This document shows positions 45,192 to 54,003 of a stretch of 64,000 bases of DNA, piece by piece; position 1 is the first letter of the stretch; each line of letters begins with the position of its first letter. The position numbers and the translations under genes were made by a program. Source of the DNA: Thiomonas sp. X19 (GTDB taxonomy: Bacteria > Pseudomonadota > Gammaproteobacteria > Burkholderiales > Burkholderiaceae_C); NCBI RefSeq assembly GCF_900089495.1, contig NZ_LT605203.1, positions 1,118,058 through 1,182,057 of the forward strand, read 5' to 3'. The notes beneath the pieces are model-generated. The model had not been told where the DNA came from, made no database searches, and saw only the letters and a list, made by a program, of their open reading frames with translations.

Positions 45192-47834
45192 TTACGGCCC
45201 GCTGCGCGTGGCCTGCAACAAGGCGCAGGCGGCGTCCAGGTCCATCGCCGGCCACAGAGCCAACCCCTGCACCTGGCTGCAGCCGGCCTGCTCGATCCAG
45301 CGCAGATCGGCGGCATCTTGCACGCCTTCGGCGACTGCGTCCATGCCGAGAGACGCCGCCATCGCCAGGGTCGCGGTGACGACCGCCGCCTTGTAGCGGT
45401 CTTGCGCCACGCCGTGGGTGAAGGTGCGGTCGATCTTGAGTTGCGTCGCCGGCAGGCGGGTGATGTATTCCAGGTTGGAGAAGCCGACGCCGAAATCGTC
45501 CAGCGAAACGCGCACGCCCATGGCGCGTATGGTGTCGAGCGTGAGCAGGCAGTCGGGGCAGGACATGACCTGCTGGTTCTCGGTGATTTCGATGGTGAGC
45601 GCGGCGGGTTCGATGCCGGCTGCGGCGAGTTCGTCACGCAGGCATTCGACGCAGCCGCTTTTCAGCTGGGCGGGCGAGACATTCACCGACATGTGCCCGG
45701 TGTAGCCGCAGTCGTCGCGCAGGCGCCGCAGGGCTTGCAGGCTCAGGCGGATGATCAGAAAGCCGAAGGCGGAGATCAGCCCCAGATCCTGGATCATGGG
45801 AATGAATTCCGTCGGACCGATTTCCTCGCCATTGGGCCGCGTCCAGCGCGCCAGGGCCTCGAAGCCGACGACGCCGTAGCGCCGCTGCGCCGGCAGGTGT
45901 TCGGGTGCGTGCCGCTGCAGCCGGGCGATGGGCTGCAGCGCGATACGAAAGCTCTGCTGCTCGAGCGCCGCGTGCAGTTCGGTTTCCAGTTGGGTGCGCC
46001 GCTGCAGCTTGGCCAGGAGTTGCGGCGTGAAGGCCTGCACGCGGTTGCGCCCCTGGGTCTTGGCCTCGTGCAGGGCGGTATCGGCATGGCTGAGCAATTC
46101 GGCGATGGTGCGGCCATCGCGCGGGAACTGCGCCACGCCGACGCTCACCGTGGTGTGCAGGATGCGGCCGTCGAGGTCGTAGGGCCGCGCCAGGTCGGCG
46201 CGCAGGCGCTCGGCGAGGGCCTCGCTCGCGGGTTCGTTCGCGGCAGCATCGACGTGGCGGGAATACACCAGGAACTCGTCGCCGCCGAAGCGGCCGATCA
46301 AGTCGCCCGTGCGGCGCGTGGCGTAGATGCGTTGCGCCGCCTCGGCCAGCACGCGGTCGCCCATGCTGTGGCCCAGGCTGTCGTTGATCTGCTTGAACTG
46401 GTCCAGATCGATGAACAGCAAGGCACCACCGACGACCGACGGAGGACCGGACGCGGCTTCGGCGGCGCCGTCTCGCTGCGGCCCGCTGCGCGCGGTGCTT
46501 ATGGTGCTTGTGGCGGCCTGCGGGCGACCCCGGACCTCCTGCAGCGCGGCTTCCAGCAGGCGCTCGAAGCCGGTGCGATTCGACAGGCCGGTGAGCGCAT
46601 CGGTGTAGGCGGTGGAATAGAGCTTGTCTTCGGCTTCGCGCTGCTCGGTGATGTCGCTGGCCACGCCACGCCAGCCGCTCAACAGGCTTTGCGCATCCCA
46701 CACCGGCGCGCCGTTCAGGCGCCACCAGCGGGTGTTGGTGCCCGCGCTGCGAAAGGGCAGCACCAGGTCGTGGAATGGAAGCTGGCGCTGCATCAGCGCG
46801 GCGAGCGCTTTCCATTGCGGCAGCGCGGCCAGCGCGGGGTTGAGGCTTTGCCACTGGCGCCCGAGCACGGCCTCGCGCACCTGCTGCACATGGCGGTTGC
46901 GCAGCGCGCTGGCGCTCAGGTTGGTGAAGCGGCCTGCGGCATCGAGCTCCCAGAACCAGTCGGACGACAGCTCGGCGAAGGTGCGAAAACGCAGCTCGCT
47001 GTCGCGCAGATCGTCCAGCGCCTTTTTGGTGGCGCTGATGTCCACACTGATGCCCATGAGTTCCAGCGGCTCGCCGCTTGCCGATCTGCGGCTCACCAGG
47101 CCCTGGCTGCGGGTCCAGATGGTGCTGCCGTCGGTGCGGCAGATCCGGGCTTCCACGCTGGGGCTGACCGGGCCGGATTGCATCACGGCCTGCAGGCCTT
47201 TGAGCACGCCATCGCGGTCGGTCTCGGGCACCAGTGCCAGCAGTTCGGCCAGGGTGAGATGGACCGGCTCCTCGCGCAAGCTGGGGTTGGTCCAATTTTG
47301 TTCGCTGTGCAAAACACCCTGCTGCAGGTCCAGGGTCCAGAAGGTCGCGCCGGAGGCGTGGCGCAGCAGGCTGGCGCGATCCTGTTGCAGCTTGTTGGCG
47401 GAGCGGTCGAGTTCCAGGCAGTAAAAGCCCACCACCTGCGGCGGCAGGTCCGGTTCGCGCGATTCCCAGGCGGGCTGCAGACGCACTTCCATCCAGCGCG
47501 CTTCGCGCTCCTGCCTTTGCTCGCGGGCATACAGCACGGTTCTGCCAGCCAGGGCTTCCTGAACATGGGGGCTGATGACGGCCATGGCGTCGGCGTCCAT
47601 CAGCGTGTCGAGCGGCATGCCGAGAATGTCCAGCACCGGCCGGCCCAGCCAGTTGGCGTAGGCGGCGTTGCATTGGCGCAGCCGGCAGTCGGTGTCGAAA
47701 TAGGAGAACAGCGCGGGCAGCGCATCCAGCCACTGCGGCGTGAACTCGGGCCCCACGGATGGACCGCTGTAACGGCCTCCTGCCTCGGCCACGCCGGATG
47801 CGGGCTGGTCGGGTCGGGAGGGGTCGATGGGCAT
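45192..47834 (-). CDS. PAS-GGDEF-EAL cyclic-di-GMP signalling protein
   Basis: An 880-residue protein with two to three PAS-like sensor domains (about 35-170, 160-290 and 300-420), a GGDEF domain with intact GRFGGDEF (517-521) and an EAL domain starting GFEALARW (659-661). The EAL catalytic set looks present: NVSP, EITEN, DDFGVGFSNL, KIDRTF and AEGVQ. Both synthesis and hydrolysis are possible. A 30-residue insertion lies in the GGDEF domain (about 433-466), probably repeat-derived. No transmembrane segment. It is divergent from cca. Confidence 0.9.
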   Translation of the reverse strand: MPIDPSRPDQPASGVAEAGGRYSGPSVGPEFTPQWLDALPALFSYFDTDCRLRQCNAAYANWLGRPVLDILGMPLDTLMDADAMAVISPHVQEALAGRTVLYAREQRQEREARWMEVRLQPAWESREPDLPPQVVGFYCLELDRSANKLQQDRASLLRHASGATFWTLDLQQGVLHSEQNWTNPSLREEPVHLTLAELLALVPETDRDGVLKGLQAVMQSGPVSPSVEARICRTDGSTIWTRSQGLVSRRSASGEPLELMGISVDISATKKALDDLRDSELRFRTFAELSSDWFWELDAAGRFTNLSASALRNRHVQQVREAVLGRQWQSLNPALAALPQWKALAALMQRQLPFHDLVLPFRSAGTNTRWWRLNGAPVWDAQSLLSGWRGVASDITEQREAEDKLYSTAYTDALTGLSNRTGFERLLEAALQEVRGRPQAATSTISTARSGPQRDGAAEAASGPPSVVGGALLFIDLDQFKQINDSLGHSMGDRVLAEAAQRIYATRRTGDLIGRFGGDEFLVYSRHVDAAANEPASEALAERLRADLARPYDLDGRILHTTVSVGVAQFPRDGRTIAELLSHADTALHEAKTQGRNRVQAFTPQLLAKLQRRTQLETELHAALEQQSFRIALQPIARLQRHAPEHLPAQRRYGVVGFEALARWTRPNGEEIGPTEFIPMIQDLGLISAFGFLIIRLSLQALRRLRDDCGYTGHMSVNVSPAQLKSGCVECLRDELAAAGIEPAALTIEITENQQVMSCPDCLLTLDTIRAMGVRVSLDDFGVGFSNLEYITRLPATQLKIDRTFTHGVAQDRYKAAVVTATLAMAASLGMDAVAEGVQDAADLRWIEQAGCSQVQGLALWPAMDLDAACALLQATRSGP
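46436..46535. repeat. Possible degenerate repeat in the GGDEF domain
   Basis: A GC-rich stretch encoding Arg/Pro/Ser/Ala residues between QEVR and GGALLFIDLDQFK, where GGDEF domains have a short turn. The opening RGRPQ resembles the GRPQ of the DUF934 copy. Nucleotide similarity is partial only. Confidence 0.35.
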
Positions 47835-47927
47835 GCCGGGACTATAGCCCAGCGCCGCCCCTGCGCCTACCGCCGCAACGCCTCGATCCGGGGGGTTTTT
47901 CAAGCCTTCTTGCCCTATGCTCGCGGC

Positions 47928-49202
47928 ATGCAGAACACACCCGCAACGCTGACCGAGACTCCCCCCATTCCGGGCACGGCCTATGTCGTCGGCGGCGCCG
48001 TGCGCGACGCCCTGCTCGGCCTGCCGGCCGGAGACCGCGACTGGGTGGTGGTCGGTGCCACGCCGCAGCAAATGCTGGACGCCGGCTTCCTGCCGGTGGG
48101 GCGCGATTTTCCGGTGTTCCTGCATCCGCGCACGCATGACGAATATGCCCTGGCGCGCACCGAGCGCAAGACCGCGCCGGGTTACCGCGGCTTTTCCGTG
48201 CAGGCCGAACCGGGCGTCACGCTGGAAGACGATCTGCTGCGCCGCGACCTCACCATCAACGCCATGGCGCAGGACGCCGCCGGCGCCGTCATCGACCCCT
48301 GCGGTGGGCAGCGCGACTTGCGCGACCAGGTGCTGCGCCATGTTTCCCCGGCATTCGCCGAAGACCCGGTGCGCATCCTGCGTCTGGCGCGTTTCGCCGC
48401 GCGCTTCGGCAGTTTCACGGTGGCGCCCGAAACCCTGGCGCTGATGCGCGGCATGGTGGCTGCCGGCGAGGTGGACGCGCTGGTGCCCGAACGCGTCTGG
48501 CAGGAACTGGCGCGCGGGCTGATGGAAAACCATCCCCGCCGCATGTTCGAGGTGCTGCGCGACTGCGGCGCCCTGGCGCGCATCCTGCCCGAGGTCGATG
48601 CCCTGTGGGGCGTGCCGCAGCGCGCCGACGACCACCCCGAGGTGGACTGCGGCGAACACCAGATGCTGGTGCTGCAGGCCGCAGCAGCGCTGCGTGCCGA
48701 CCTGGCCACGCGCTGGGCCTGCCTGATGCACGACCTGGGCAAGGCCACCACCCCGGCCGAGGTGCTGCCCCGGCATATCGGCCACGAGGCGCGCAGCGTG
48801 GCGCTGGGGCGCGCGGTGGCGCAGCGCCTGCGGGTCCCTGCCGACTGCGCCGAGCTTGCCGCCATGGTCGCGGCCGAGCACGGCAATATCCACAGATGCA
48901 TGGAGTTCGGCGCCGAAGCGCTGCTGCGGCTGCTGGGCCGCTGCGACGCCGTGCGCCGGCCGGCGCGTTTCGCCCAGGCGCTGCTCGCCTGCGAGGCCGA
49001 CCACCGTGGCCGTGGCGGCGAGTTTGCGCACCAGCCCTATCCCCAGCGCATGCGCCTGCAAGCCGCGCTGGACGCGGCGCTGGCGGTGGACGCCGGGGCC
49101 ATTGCCCGGCGCGTGCAGCAAGCTGGCGGCAAGGCCACGGCCATCGCCCAGGCGCTGCAGGCGGCGCGGGAAGCGGCCATCGCCCGGCACCTCGGTGTTT
49201 GA
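47928..49202 (+). CDS. cca: Multifunctional CCA-adding tRNA nucleotidyltransferase
   Basis: A 424-residue enzyme that builds or repairs tRNA 3' CCA ends. The nucleotidyltransferase head has YVVGGAVRDALLGLPAGDRD and LRRDLTINAMAQD, then EDPVRILRLARFAARF (tRNA-binding neck). The C-terminal HD phosphohydrolase has CLMHDLGKATTP and AEHGNIHR, as in betaproteobacterial multifunctional Cca. It is followed by a palindromic repeat. Confidence 0.95.
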   Translation: MQNTPATLTETPPIPGTAYVVGGAVRDALLGLPAGDRDWVVVGATPQQMLDAGFLPVGRDFPVFLHPRTHDEYALARTERKTAPGYRGFSVQAEPGVTLEDDLLRRDLTINAMAQDAAGAVIDPCGGQRDLRDQVLRHVSPAFAEDPVRILRLARFAARFGSFTVAPETLALMRGMVAAGEVDALVPERVWQELARGLMENHPRRMFEVLRDCGALARILPEVDALWGVPQRADDHPEVDCGEHQMLVLQAAAALRADLATRWACLMHDLGKATTPAEVLPRHIGHEARSVALGRAVAQRLRVPADCAELAAMVAAEHGNIHRCMEFGAEALLRLLGRCDAVRRPARFAQALLACEADHRGRGGEFAHQPYPQRMRLQAALDAALAVDAGAIARRVQQAGGKATAIAQALQAAREAAIARHLGV

Positions 49203-49257
49203 ACGCTGGCCGCGGCGTGAGAAACGCGATGGATGTTTCCCCAACCCGTGGCCGTCC

Positions 49258-49342
49258 GGCTCCCTCCCCACCCCAACCCTTCCCACGCATGGGGAGGGGG
49301 CCGGAGCCTCCCTCGCCCTGTGGGGGAGGCTGGGGGCGCTTC
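49258..49342. repeat. Palindromic GC repeat (CCTCCCC/GGGGAGG type) after cca
   Basis: Nested hairpins: CTCCCTCCCCACCCC with GGGGAGGGGGCCGGAG, then GCCTCCC with GGGGGAGGCTGGGGGCGC. It lies between the convergent cca and LysR genes and runs into the LysR stop. It resembles the repeat at 15641-15690 and may double as a terminator. Confidence 0.6.
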
Positions 49343-50261
49343 AGGCCTCAGGCTTCAGGCCAGCGCCGAGGGCGTTGCCGTGCGCCGCGGCGAGCTGCAG
49401 AAAATTGCGCAGTGTGACCGAGGGGTTGTCGCGTTTCCACGCCAGCAGAATGTCGCTGTGCGCACCGGCGTCGTCCAGGGCGACATGGCGCACATAGGGC
49501 ATCTGCGCCCGTTGCATCGACTCCGCCACCAGCCCCACGCCCATGCCGGCCGCCACCAGGCTGATGAGGGTGGGCATCTCATGCACTTCCTGGGCGATGC
49601 GCGGGCTGAAGCCGGCCTTGAGGCAGAGCGCCAGGGTCTGCTCGCGCAGGCCCGAGCCCAGCGTGGAGCTGTAGAGAATGAAGGGTTCGTCGCGCAACTG
49701 GCGCAGCCTCAGGCTGGCGTTTCCGGCCAGCGGATGGCTGGTGTGCAGCGCCGCCAGCAAGGGCTCGCGCAGCAGCAGCCGGGTGTCCAGCGCGGCCAGC
49801 TCGGCGTGCTGTGTCGGGCGAATCAGGCCGACGTCCAGGCGCCGTGCCACCAAATCGTCGAGTTGGTCGCGCGAGGGCTGCTCGCGCAATTGCAATTCCA
49901 CCCCGGGCCAGGCGGCGTGGAAGGCGTGCAACAACTGTGGCATCACGGCCGAAAACGGCATGGAGCCGGCAAAGCCCACCGCCAGGCTGCCGCTCTCGCC
50001 CTGGCCGGCGCGGCGCGCCTGCTCCGCGGCGCGTTGCAACTGATCGAGGATGCCCAGGGCCTGGGGCAGCAGCGCCTGCCCGGCGGCGGTGAGGCTGACG
50101 CCGCTGCGCCCGCGCTCGAACAGGCGCACGCCGAGTTCGGCCTCGAGCGCCTGAATCTGCTGCGACAGCGGCGGCTGGGAGAGATGCAGGCGCTGTGCAG
50201 CGCGGGTGAAATGGCGCTCTTCAGCCACGGCGATGAAGGCGCGCAGATGCCGGATTTCCAT
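49341..50261 (-). CDS. LysR-family regulator (BenM/CatM/YnfL-like)
   Basis: A 306-residue LysR protein with a textbook N-terminus MEIRHLRAFIAVAEERHFTR, AAQRLHLSQPPLSQQIQALE, followed by GSLAVGFAGSMPFSAVMPQL. It is divergent from an MFS exporter, the same layout as ynfL-ynfM. It most likely controls that transporter through the inverted repeat at 50289-50309. Confidence 0.92.
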   Translation of the reverse strand: MEIRHLRAFIAVAEERHFTRAAQRLHLSQPPLSQQIQALEAELGVRLFERGRSGVSLTAAGQALLPQALGILDQLQRAAEQARRAGQGESGSLAVGFAGSMPFSAVMPQLLHAFHAAWPGVELQLREQPSRDQLDDLVARRLDVGLIRPTQHAELAALDTRLLLREPLLAALHTSHPLAGNASLRLRQLRDEPFILYSSTLGSGLREQTLALCLKAGFSPRIAQEVHEMPTLISLVAAGMGVGLVAESMQRAQMPYVRHVALDDAGAHSDILLAWKRDNPSVTLRNFLQLAAAHGNALGAGLKPEA

Positions 50262-50288
50262 TCGAAAATCATATCAAAAACAACGAAT

Positions 50289-50309
50289 ATTCAATTTCAC
50301 AGATTGAAT
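50289..50309. promoter_or_regulatory. LysR-type inverted repeat between divergent lysR and MFS genes
   Basis: ATTCAAT, 7-base spacer, ATTGAAT, containing a T-N11-A core typical of LysR sites. It lies 27 bp from the LysR start and 42 bp from the MFS start, the right position for dual control. Confidence 0.65.
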
Positions 50310-50351
50310 GGCAAGGGCTAGTCTTGCAGACTCTGGCTTCACGACAAAAAC

Positions 50352-51728
50352 ATGAACTCAACAAGCCTTGCGACGACCGTTGTCGAGCCCCTGTCGATCG
50401 GTGCCCCCGAGCCCGCCATCGGCACGACGACCCCGCCAAGCCTCGATGCGCGGCCGGTGATCGACCGCATCGGCGCTGGCGCGCCGCGGCATGCCGCAAC
50501 GTCCGGCGCCGACGCTTCGGCCGCGCCCACGCCGGGCTGGCGCGCCCGCGTCGCGGTGGTGGCGGCCGGCATGTGCGCGTTTTTCACCATGTATGTCACG
50601 CAGGGCCTGCTGCCGACGTTGCAGGGCGTGTTCCATGCCAGCGTGGCCGAACTCAGCCTCACCATCACCTTCACCACCCTGGCGGTGGCGCTGGCCGCGC
50701 CGTTTTCCGGCAGCCTGTCGGACCGCTACGGGCGCAAGCCGGTGCTGCTGTTCTCGCTGGCCGGGCTGAGCTTGACCACGGCCCTCGCCGCCACCGCCGG
50801 CAGCCTGCATGCCTTGCTCGCCTGGCGCCTGCTCGAAGGCTTGTTCATTCCCGGCGTGTTCACCGCCACCGTGGCCTACATCGGTGAGGAATGGCCGGCG
50901 CGTGCGGTGCCGGCGGTGACGGCGCTGTACATCTCGGGCTCGGTGGCCGGCGGCTTTCTCGGGCGCTTCATTGCCGGCATGGTCACGGCGCACTGGGACT
51001 GGCAGGCGGCCTTTGTCGTGCTGGGGGCGATCAACACCATCTTCCTGCTGCTCATCGCCCGCGGCTTGCCGCCGTCGCGCCGCTTTCGCCCCAGTGCCAA
51101 CCTGCGCGCCTCGCTCGCCGGACTGCGGCCGCATGTGCGCAACCCGAAATTGCTGGGCACGTATGCCATCGGCTTCGGCATCCTGTTCTCGCAGGTGTGC
51201 ACCTTCACGTATGTGAGCTTCCACCTCGCGGCTGCCCCGTACCGCCTGGACCTGCGGCAACTGAGCCTGCTGTTCACGGTGTATCTGGTGGGCATGCTGG
51301 TCACGCCGCTGGCCGGGCGGCTGGCCTGGCGTTTCGGCCAGCGCCGGGTGTTCGTCGCCGCCATGGCGATGTCCAGCACGGGCATGCTGCTCACCTTGCT
51401 GCCGACGCTGCCCGACATCGTGCTCGGCTTGACCATGAGTTCGGCCGGCGTGTTCGTCGCCCAGGCCATGGCCACCTCGCAGGTGCCCGCGCTGGCGCGC
51501 CAGGCGCGTTCATCGGCGGTGGGGCTGTATGTCATGTGCTACTACCTGGGCGGCAGCATCGGCGCCTTCGCCCCCAGCCTGGTCTGGGAGCATGCGGGCT
51601 GGGCGGGTTGCGTCGCCGTGGTGCTGGTGATGCAAGGGCTCATTGCCCTGGCCGCGTGGACGGTGTGGCGCCCAGCGGCGGGAGATGCCGGGCGCAGCGC
51701 AACGGTGCGAGCGTCCGGCGGTTCGTGA
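50352..51728 (+). CDS. MFS transporter (YnfM-like)
   Basis: A 458-residue, 12-helix major facilitator. A cytoplasmic N-terminal extension of about 65 Pro/Ala-rich residues precedes helix 1 (VAVVAAGMCAFFTMYVTQGL). The MFS signature is GSLSDRYGRKPVLLFSLAGL; later parts are GSVAGGFLGRFIAGMV and VGLYVMCYYLGGSIGAFAPS. YnfM-type proteins export arabinose or small metabolites; the substrate here is unknown. The long N-terminus could mean a later true start near 50574. Confidence 0.88.
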   Translation: MNSTSLATTVVEPLSIGAPEPAIGTTTPPSLDARPVIDRIGAGAPRHAATSGADASAAPTPGWRARVAVVAAGMCAFFTMYVTQGLLPTLQGVFHASVAELSLTITFTTLAVALAAPFSGSLSDRYGRKPVLLFSLAGLSLTTALAATAGSLHALLAWRLLEGLFIPGVFTATVAYIGEEWPARAVPAVTALYISGSVAGGFLGRFIAGMVTAHWDWQAAFVVLGAINTIFLLLIARGLPPSRRFRPSANLRASLAGLRPHVRNPKLLGTYAIGFGILFSQVCTFTYVSFHLAAAPYRLDLRQLSLLFTVYLVGMLVTPLAGRLAWRFGQRRVFVAAMAMSSTGMLLTLLPTLPDIVLGLTMSSAGVFVAQAMATSQVPALARQARSSAVGLYVMCYYLGGSIGAFAPSLVWEHAGWAGCVAVVLVMQGLIALAAWTVWRPAAGDAGRSATVRASGGS

Positions 51729-51768
51729 CGCCTGCGGCCTTGCCGCTGCCTGTGAACTCCGCGCCGGC

Positions 51769-53012
51769 TCAGGCCGTCTGCACCACGGCCTGCATCGCGG
51801 CTTCGACGCGCAAGCTGTCGAGGTCGCGGCCCAGGCTGGCGACGGCCAGCAAGCGCCCGCCCTGGAAGTAGCGGCAGAGGTAGCTGCCGGAGGCCGGATC
51901 GCCTTCCTCCTCGACGCGGTCCCACTGCTGCGCGTGGCCAACGTAGTTGAGCGCCGCCTCGCCGTGCTGGCTCCAGAAAAACGGCACGCTGCGGAAGGGT
52001 TTGGCGTAGCCCAGGATATTGCGCGCGGCCTGCCGCCCCTGGGCCTGCGCCACGGCCCAGTGCTCGATGCGCAGGCGCCCGCCGCCAGCCGCGTCGGGCC
52101 AGTTGGCGACGTCGCCGGCGGCGTACACATCGGGCGCGCTGGTGGCGAGAAATGCATCGACCACGATGCCGTTGTCCGGCCGCAAGCCGGCCTGCTGCGC
52201 CAGCGTCACATCCGGCCGCACGCCGATGCCGAACACCACCAGATCGGCGCCCACCTGCGTGCCGTCGTCCAGTTCCACCGAGGCGGCATGGATGGCCACC
52301 GGTTTGCGCCCGAGGTGAAACACCGTGCCCATGGCGTCGTGCACACTGCGCACATGGTCCGCCAGACGCGGGCCGAACACGCGCGCCAGCGGCTGCGCCT
52401 CGGGGGCGACGACATGCGCCTCCACGCCGCGTGCGCGCAGCGAGGCGGCGGCTTCCAGGCCGATGAAGCTGGCGCCCACCACCACCGCGCGCCGCGCCCC
52501 GGCATCGATGCCGGCAATGATGGCGCGCACATCGGCCAGGGTGCGCAGGGTGTGCACATGAGTTCGGCCGGCGCCGGGCAGGGCGGGTTGCACCGGCTGC
52601 GCGCCGGTGGCCAGCAGCAGCGCGCCGTAGCCCAGGCTGCGGCTGTCGGCGCAGCCCAGGCGGTGAGCGGCGGTGTCGAGCGCGACGGCGCGACGGCCGG
52701 TGAGCAGGGCGATGTCGCGCTCGCGCCAATAGTCCTCAGGGCGCAGCGGCAGCCAGTCGTCCGGCGCATGGCCGGCGAGGTAGTCCTTCGACAAATTGGG
52801 CCGGTCCAGCGGCGTGCTGGCCTCGGCGCCCAACAGGGTGACGGGCCCGGTGTAGCCGAACTCGCGCAGGCCGCTGGCCGCCGCTTCGCCCGCCGCACCA
52901 GCATCGCCGCCTGCCCATCCATCCGGCCGAGCAGGGGCTCGCCATCGCGCAAGGCGGAGAGTTCCACACCTTGCGACAAATCGGGGCCGGTCAGTTCGTG
53001 GTCGCCGCTCAT
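51769..53012 (-). pseudogene. Rieske-FAD pyridine nucleotide-disulphide oxidoreductase with internal deletion
   Basis: The N-terminal 40 codons (from MSGDHELTGPDLSQGVELSA to DGQAAMLVRR) are the start of a Rieske domain. The reading frame then jumps at about 52895-52915 into AAGEAAASGLREFGYTGPVT, inside the FAD domain, and runs to a normal C-terminus (PNLSKDYLAG, VVVGASFIGLEAAASL, YAAGDVANWPD, FFWSQHGEAALNYVG). The Rieske CxH/CxxH centre and most of the FAD GxGxxG strand are missing, and the frame changes. Related proteins are about 500 residues. Probably inactive. Confidence 0.75.
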
Positions 53013-53230
53013 GCTCGTCTCCTTGCTTGCGCAATGCCAGTGGGGCGGGAATCGGCGCATCCGGTCGACTTCAAGCCCAACCCTGCGCCGCCGGGCCCGC
53101 CTGGAGGGCAGGAACCGACGCTCGGCGCCGCGGCCTTATATCGTCTGGCATCTAACGGTATGAGAAGACTGTACTTCGGTTTGGCGTGATCCATCCCTAG
53201 GATGTTTGCAACCTTTGCCACAACGTTGCC

Positions 53231-53998
53231 ATGCAGATCCAAGCCACCTTCTTCGGCCTCGCCGCGGGCGCCCTGATCGGCGCCACGGGGGTTGGCGCGG
53301 GGTCGTTGATGACGCCGTTGCTGCTCGGCGTGTTCCGGCTCGACCTGCCCGTGGCGATCGGCACCGATCTGTGGTTCGCCGCGCTCACCAAGCTTTCCGG
53401 GGCCGTGGCGCACCACCGCCATGGGCATGTCGATCGCGTCATTGCCGGGCTGATGCTCGCCGGCAGCCTGCCCGCGGCGCTCGCCACCCTCGTGGCGATG
53501 CACGCCGCGGGCGCGGACAAGGCCTGGTTCGGCGTGCTCAGCCTGGCCCTCGGCGCCGCCTTGCTGCTCACCGCCGCCGCGGTGATGTCACGCGGGTTCT
53601 GGCAGCGGCTGGCGCTGCGGCTCGAAGCGCGCTTGCCGCCGTCGCGCAAGCCGGGCGTGACCATCGCCCTCGGTGCGTTGCTGGGGGTGCTGGTCACGCT
53701 GAGTTCGGTCGGCTCCGGGGCCATCGGCTCGCTCTGCATCCTCCTGCTCTATCCGCGTTTGACGACGCGGCAACTGGTCGGCACCGACATCGCCCATGCG
53801 GTGCCGCTGACCCTGGTGGCGGGCATCGGCCATGCGGCGCTGGGCCATGTCGATTGGCCGCTGGTGCTGGCGCTGCTGCTGGGCTCGGTTCCAGGCATCT
53901 GGCTCGGCGCCCAACTCACCCGTTTCCTTCCCGAGCGCATGACCCGTGTGCTGCTCTCGGCCACGCTGGCGTTCGCCGGCTTCAAGATCATCGCCTGA
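53231..53998 (+). CDS. TauE/SafE-family sulfite/sulfonate permease
   Basis: A 255-residue membrane protein with about eight helices and the two family repeats: GLAAGALIGATGVGAGSLMT, PLLLGVFRLDLPVAIGTDLW and GVLVTLSSVGSGAIGSLCIL, with RQLVGTDIAHAVPLTLVAGI. TauE/SafE proteins move sulfite, sulfoacetate or other sulfur oxyanions. Here it starts the sulfate assimilation operon, 5 bases before cysI, so sulfate import or sulfite release is likely; direction is not shown by sequence. Confidence 0.9.
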   Translation: MQIQATFFGLAAGALIGATGVGAGSLMTPLLLGVFRLDLPVAIGTDLWFAALTKLSGAVAHHRHGHVDRVIAGLMLAGSLPAALATLVAMHAAGADKAWFGVLSLALGAALLLTAAAVMSRGFWQRLALRLEARLPPSRKPGVTIALGALLGVLVTLSSVGSGAIGSLCILLLYPRLTTRQLVGTDIAHAVPLTLVAGIGHAALGHVDWPLVLALLLGSVPGIWLGAQLTRFLPERMTRVLLSATLAFAGFKIIA

Positions 53999-54003
53999 GC
54001 GCC

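Noticed and set aside
49258..49342. Merging the CCTCCCC/GGGGAGG repeats with the GGGCCGCCCCAAG family
   Set aside because: Apart from a shared GGGGGCGC end word, the sequences do not align; they look like two different repeat types.
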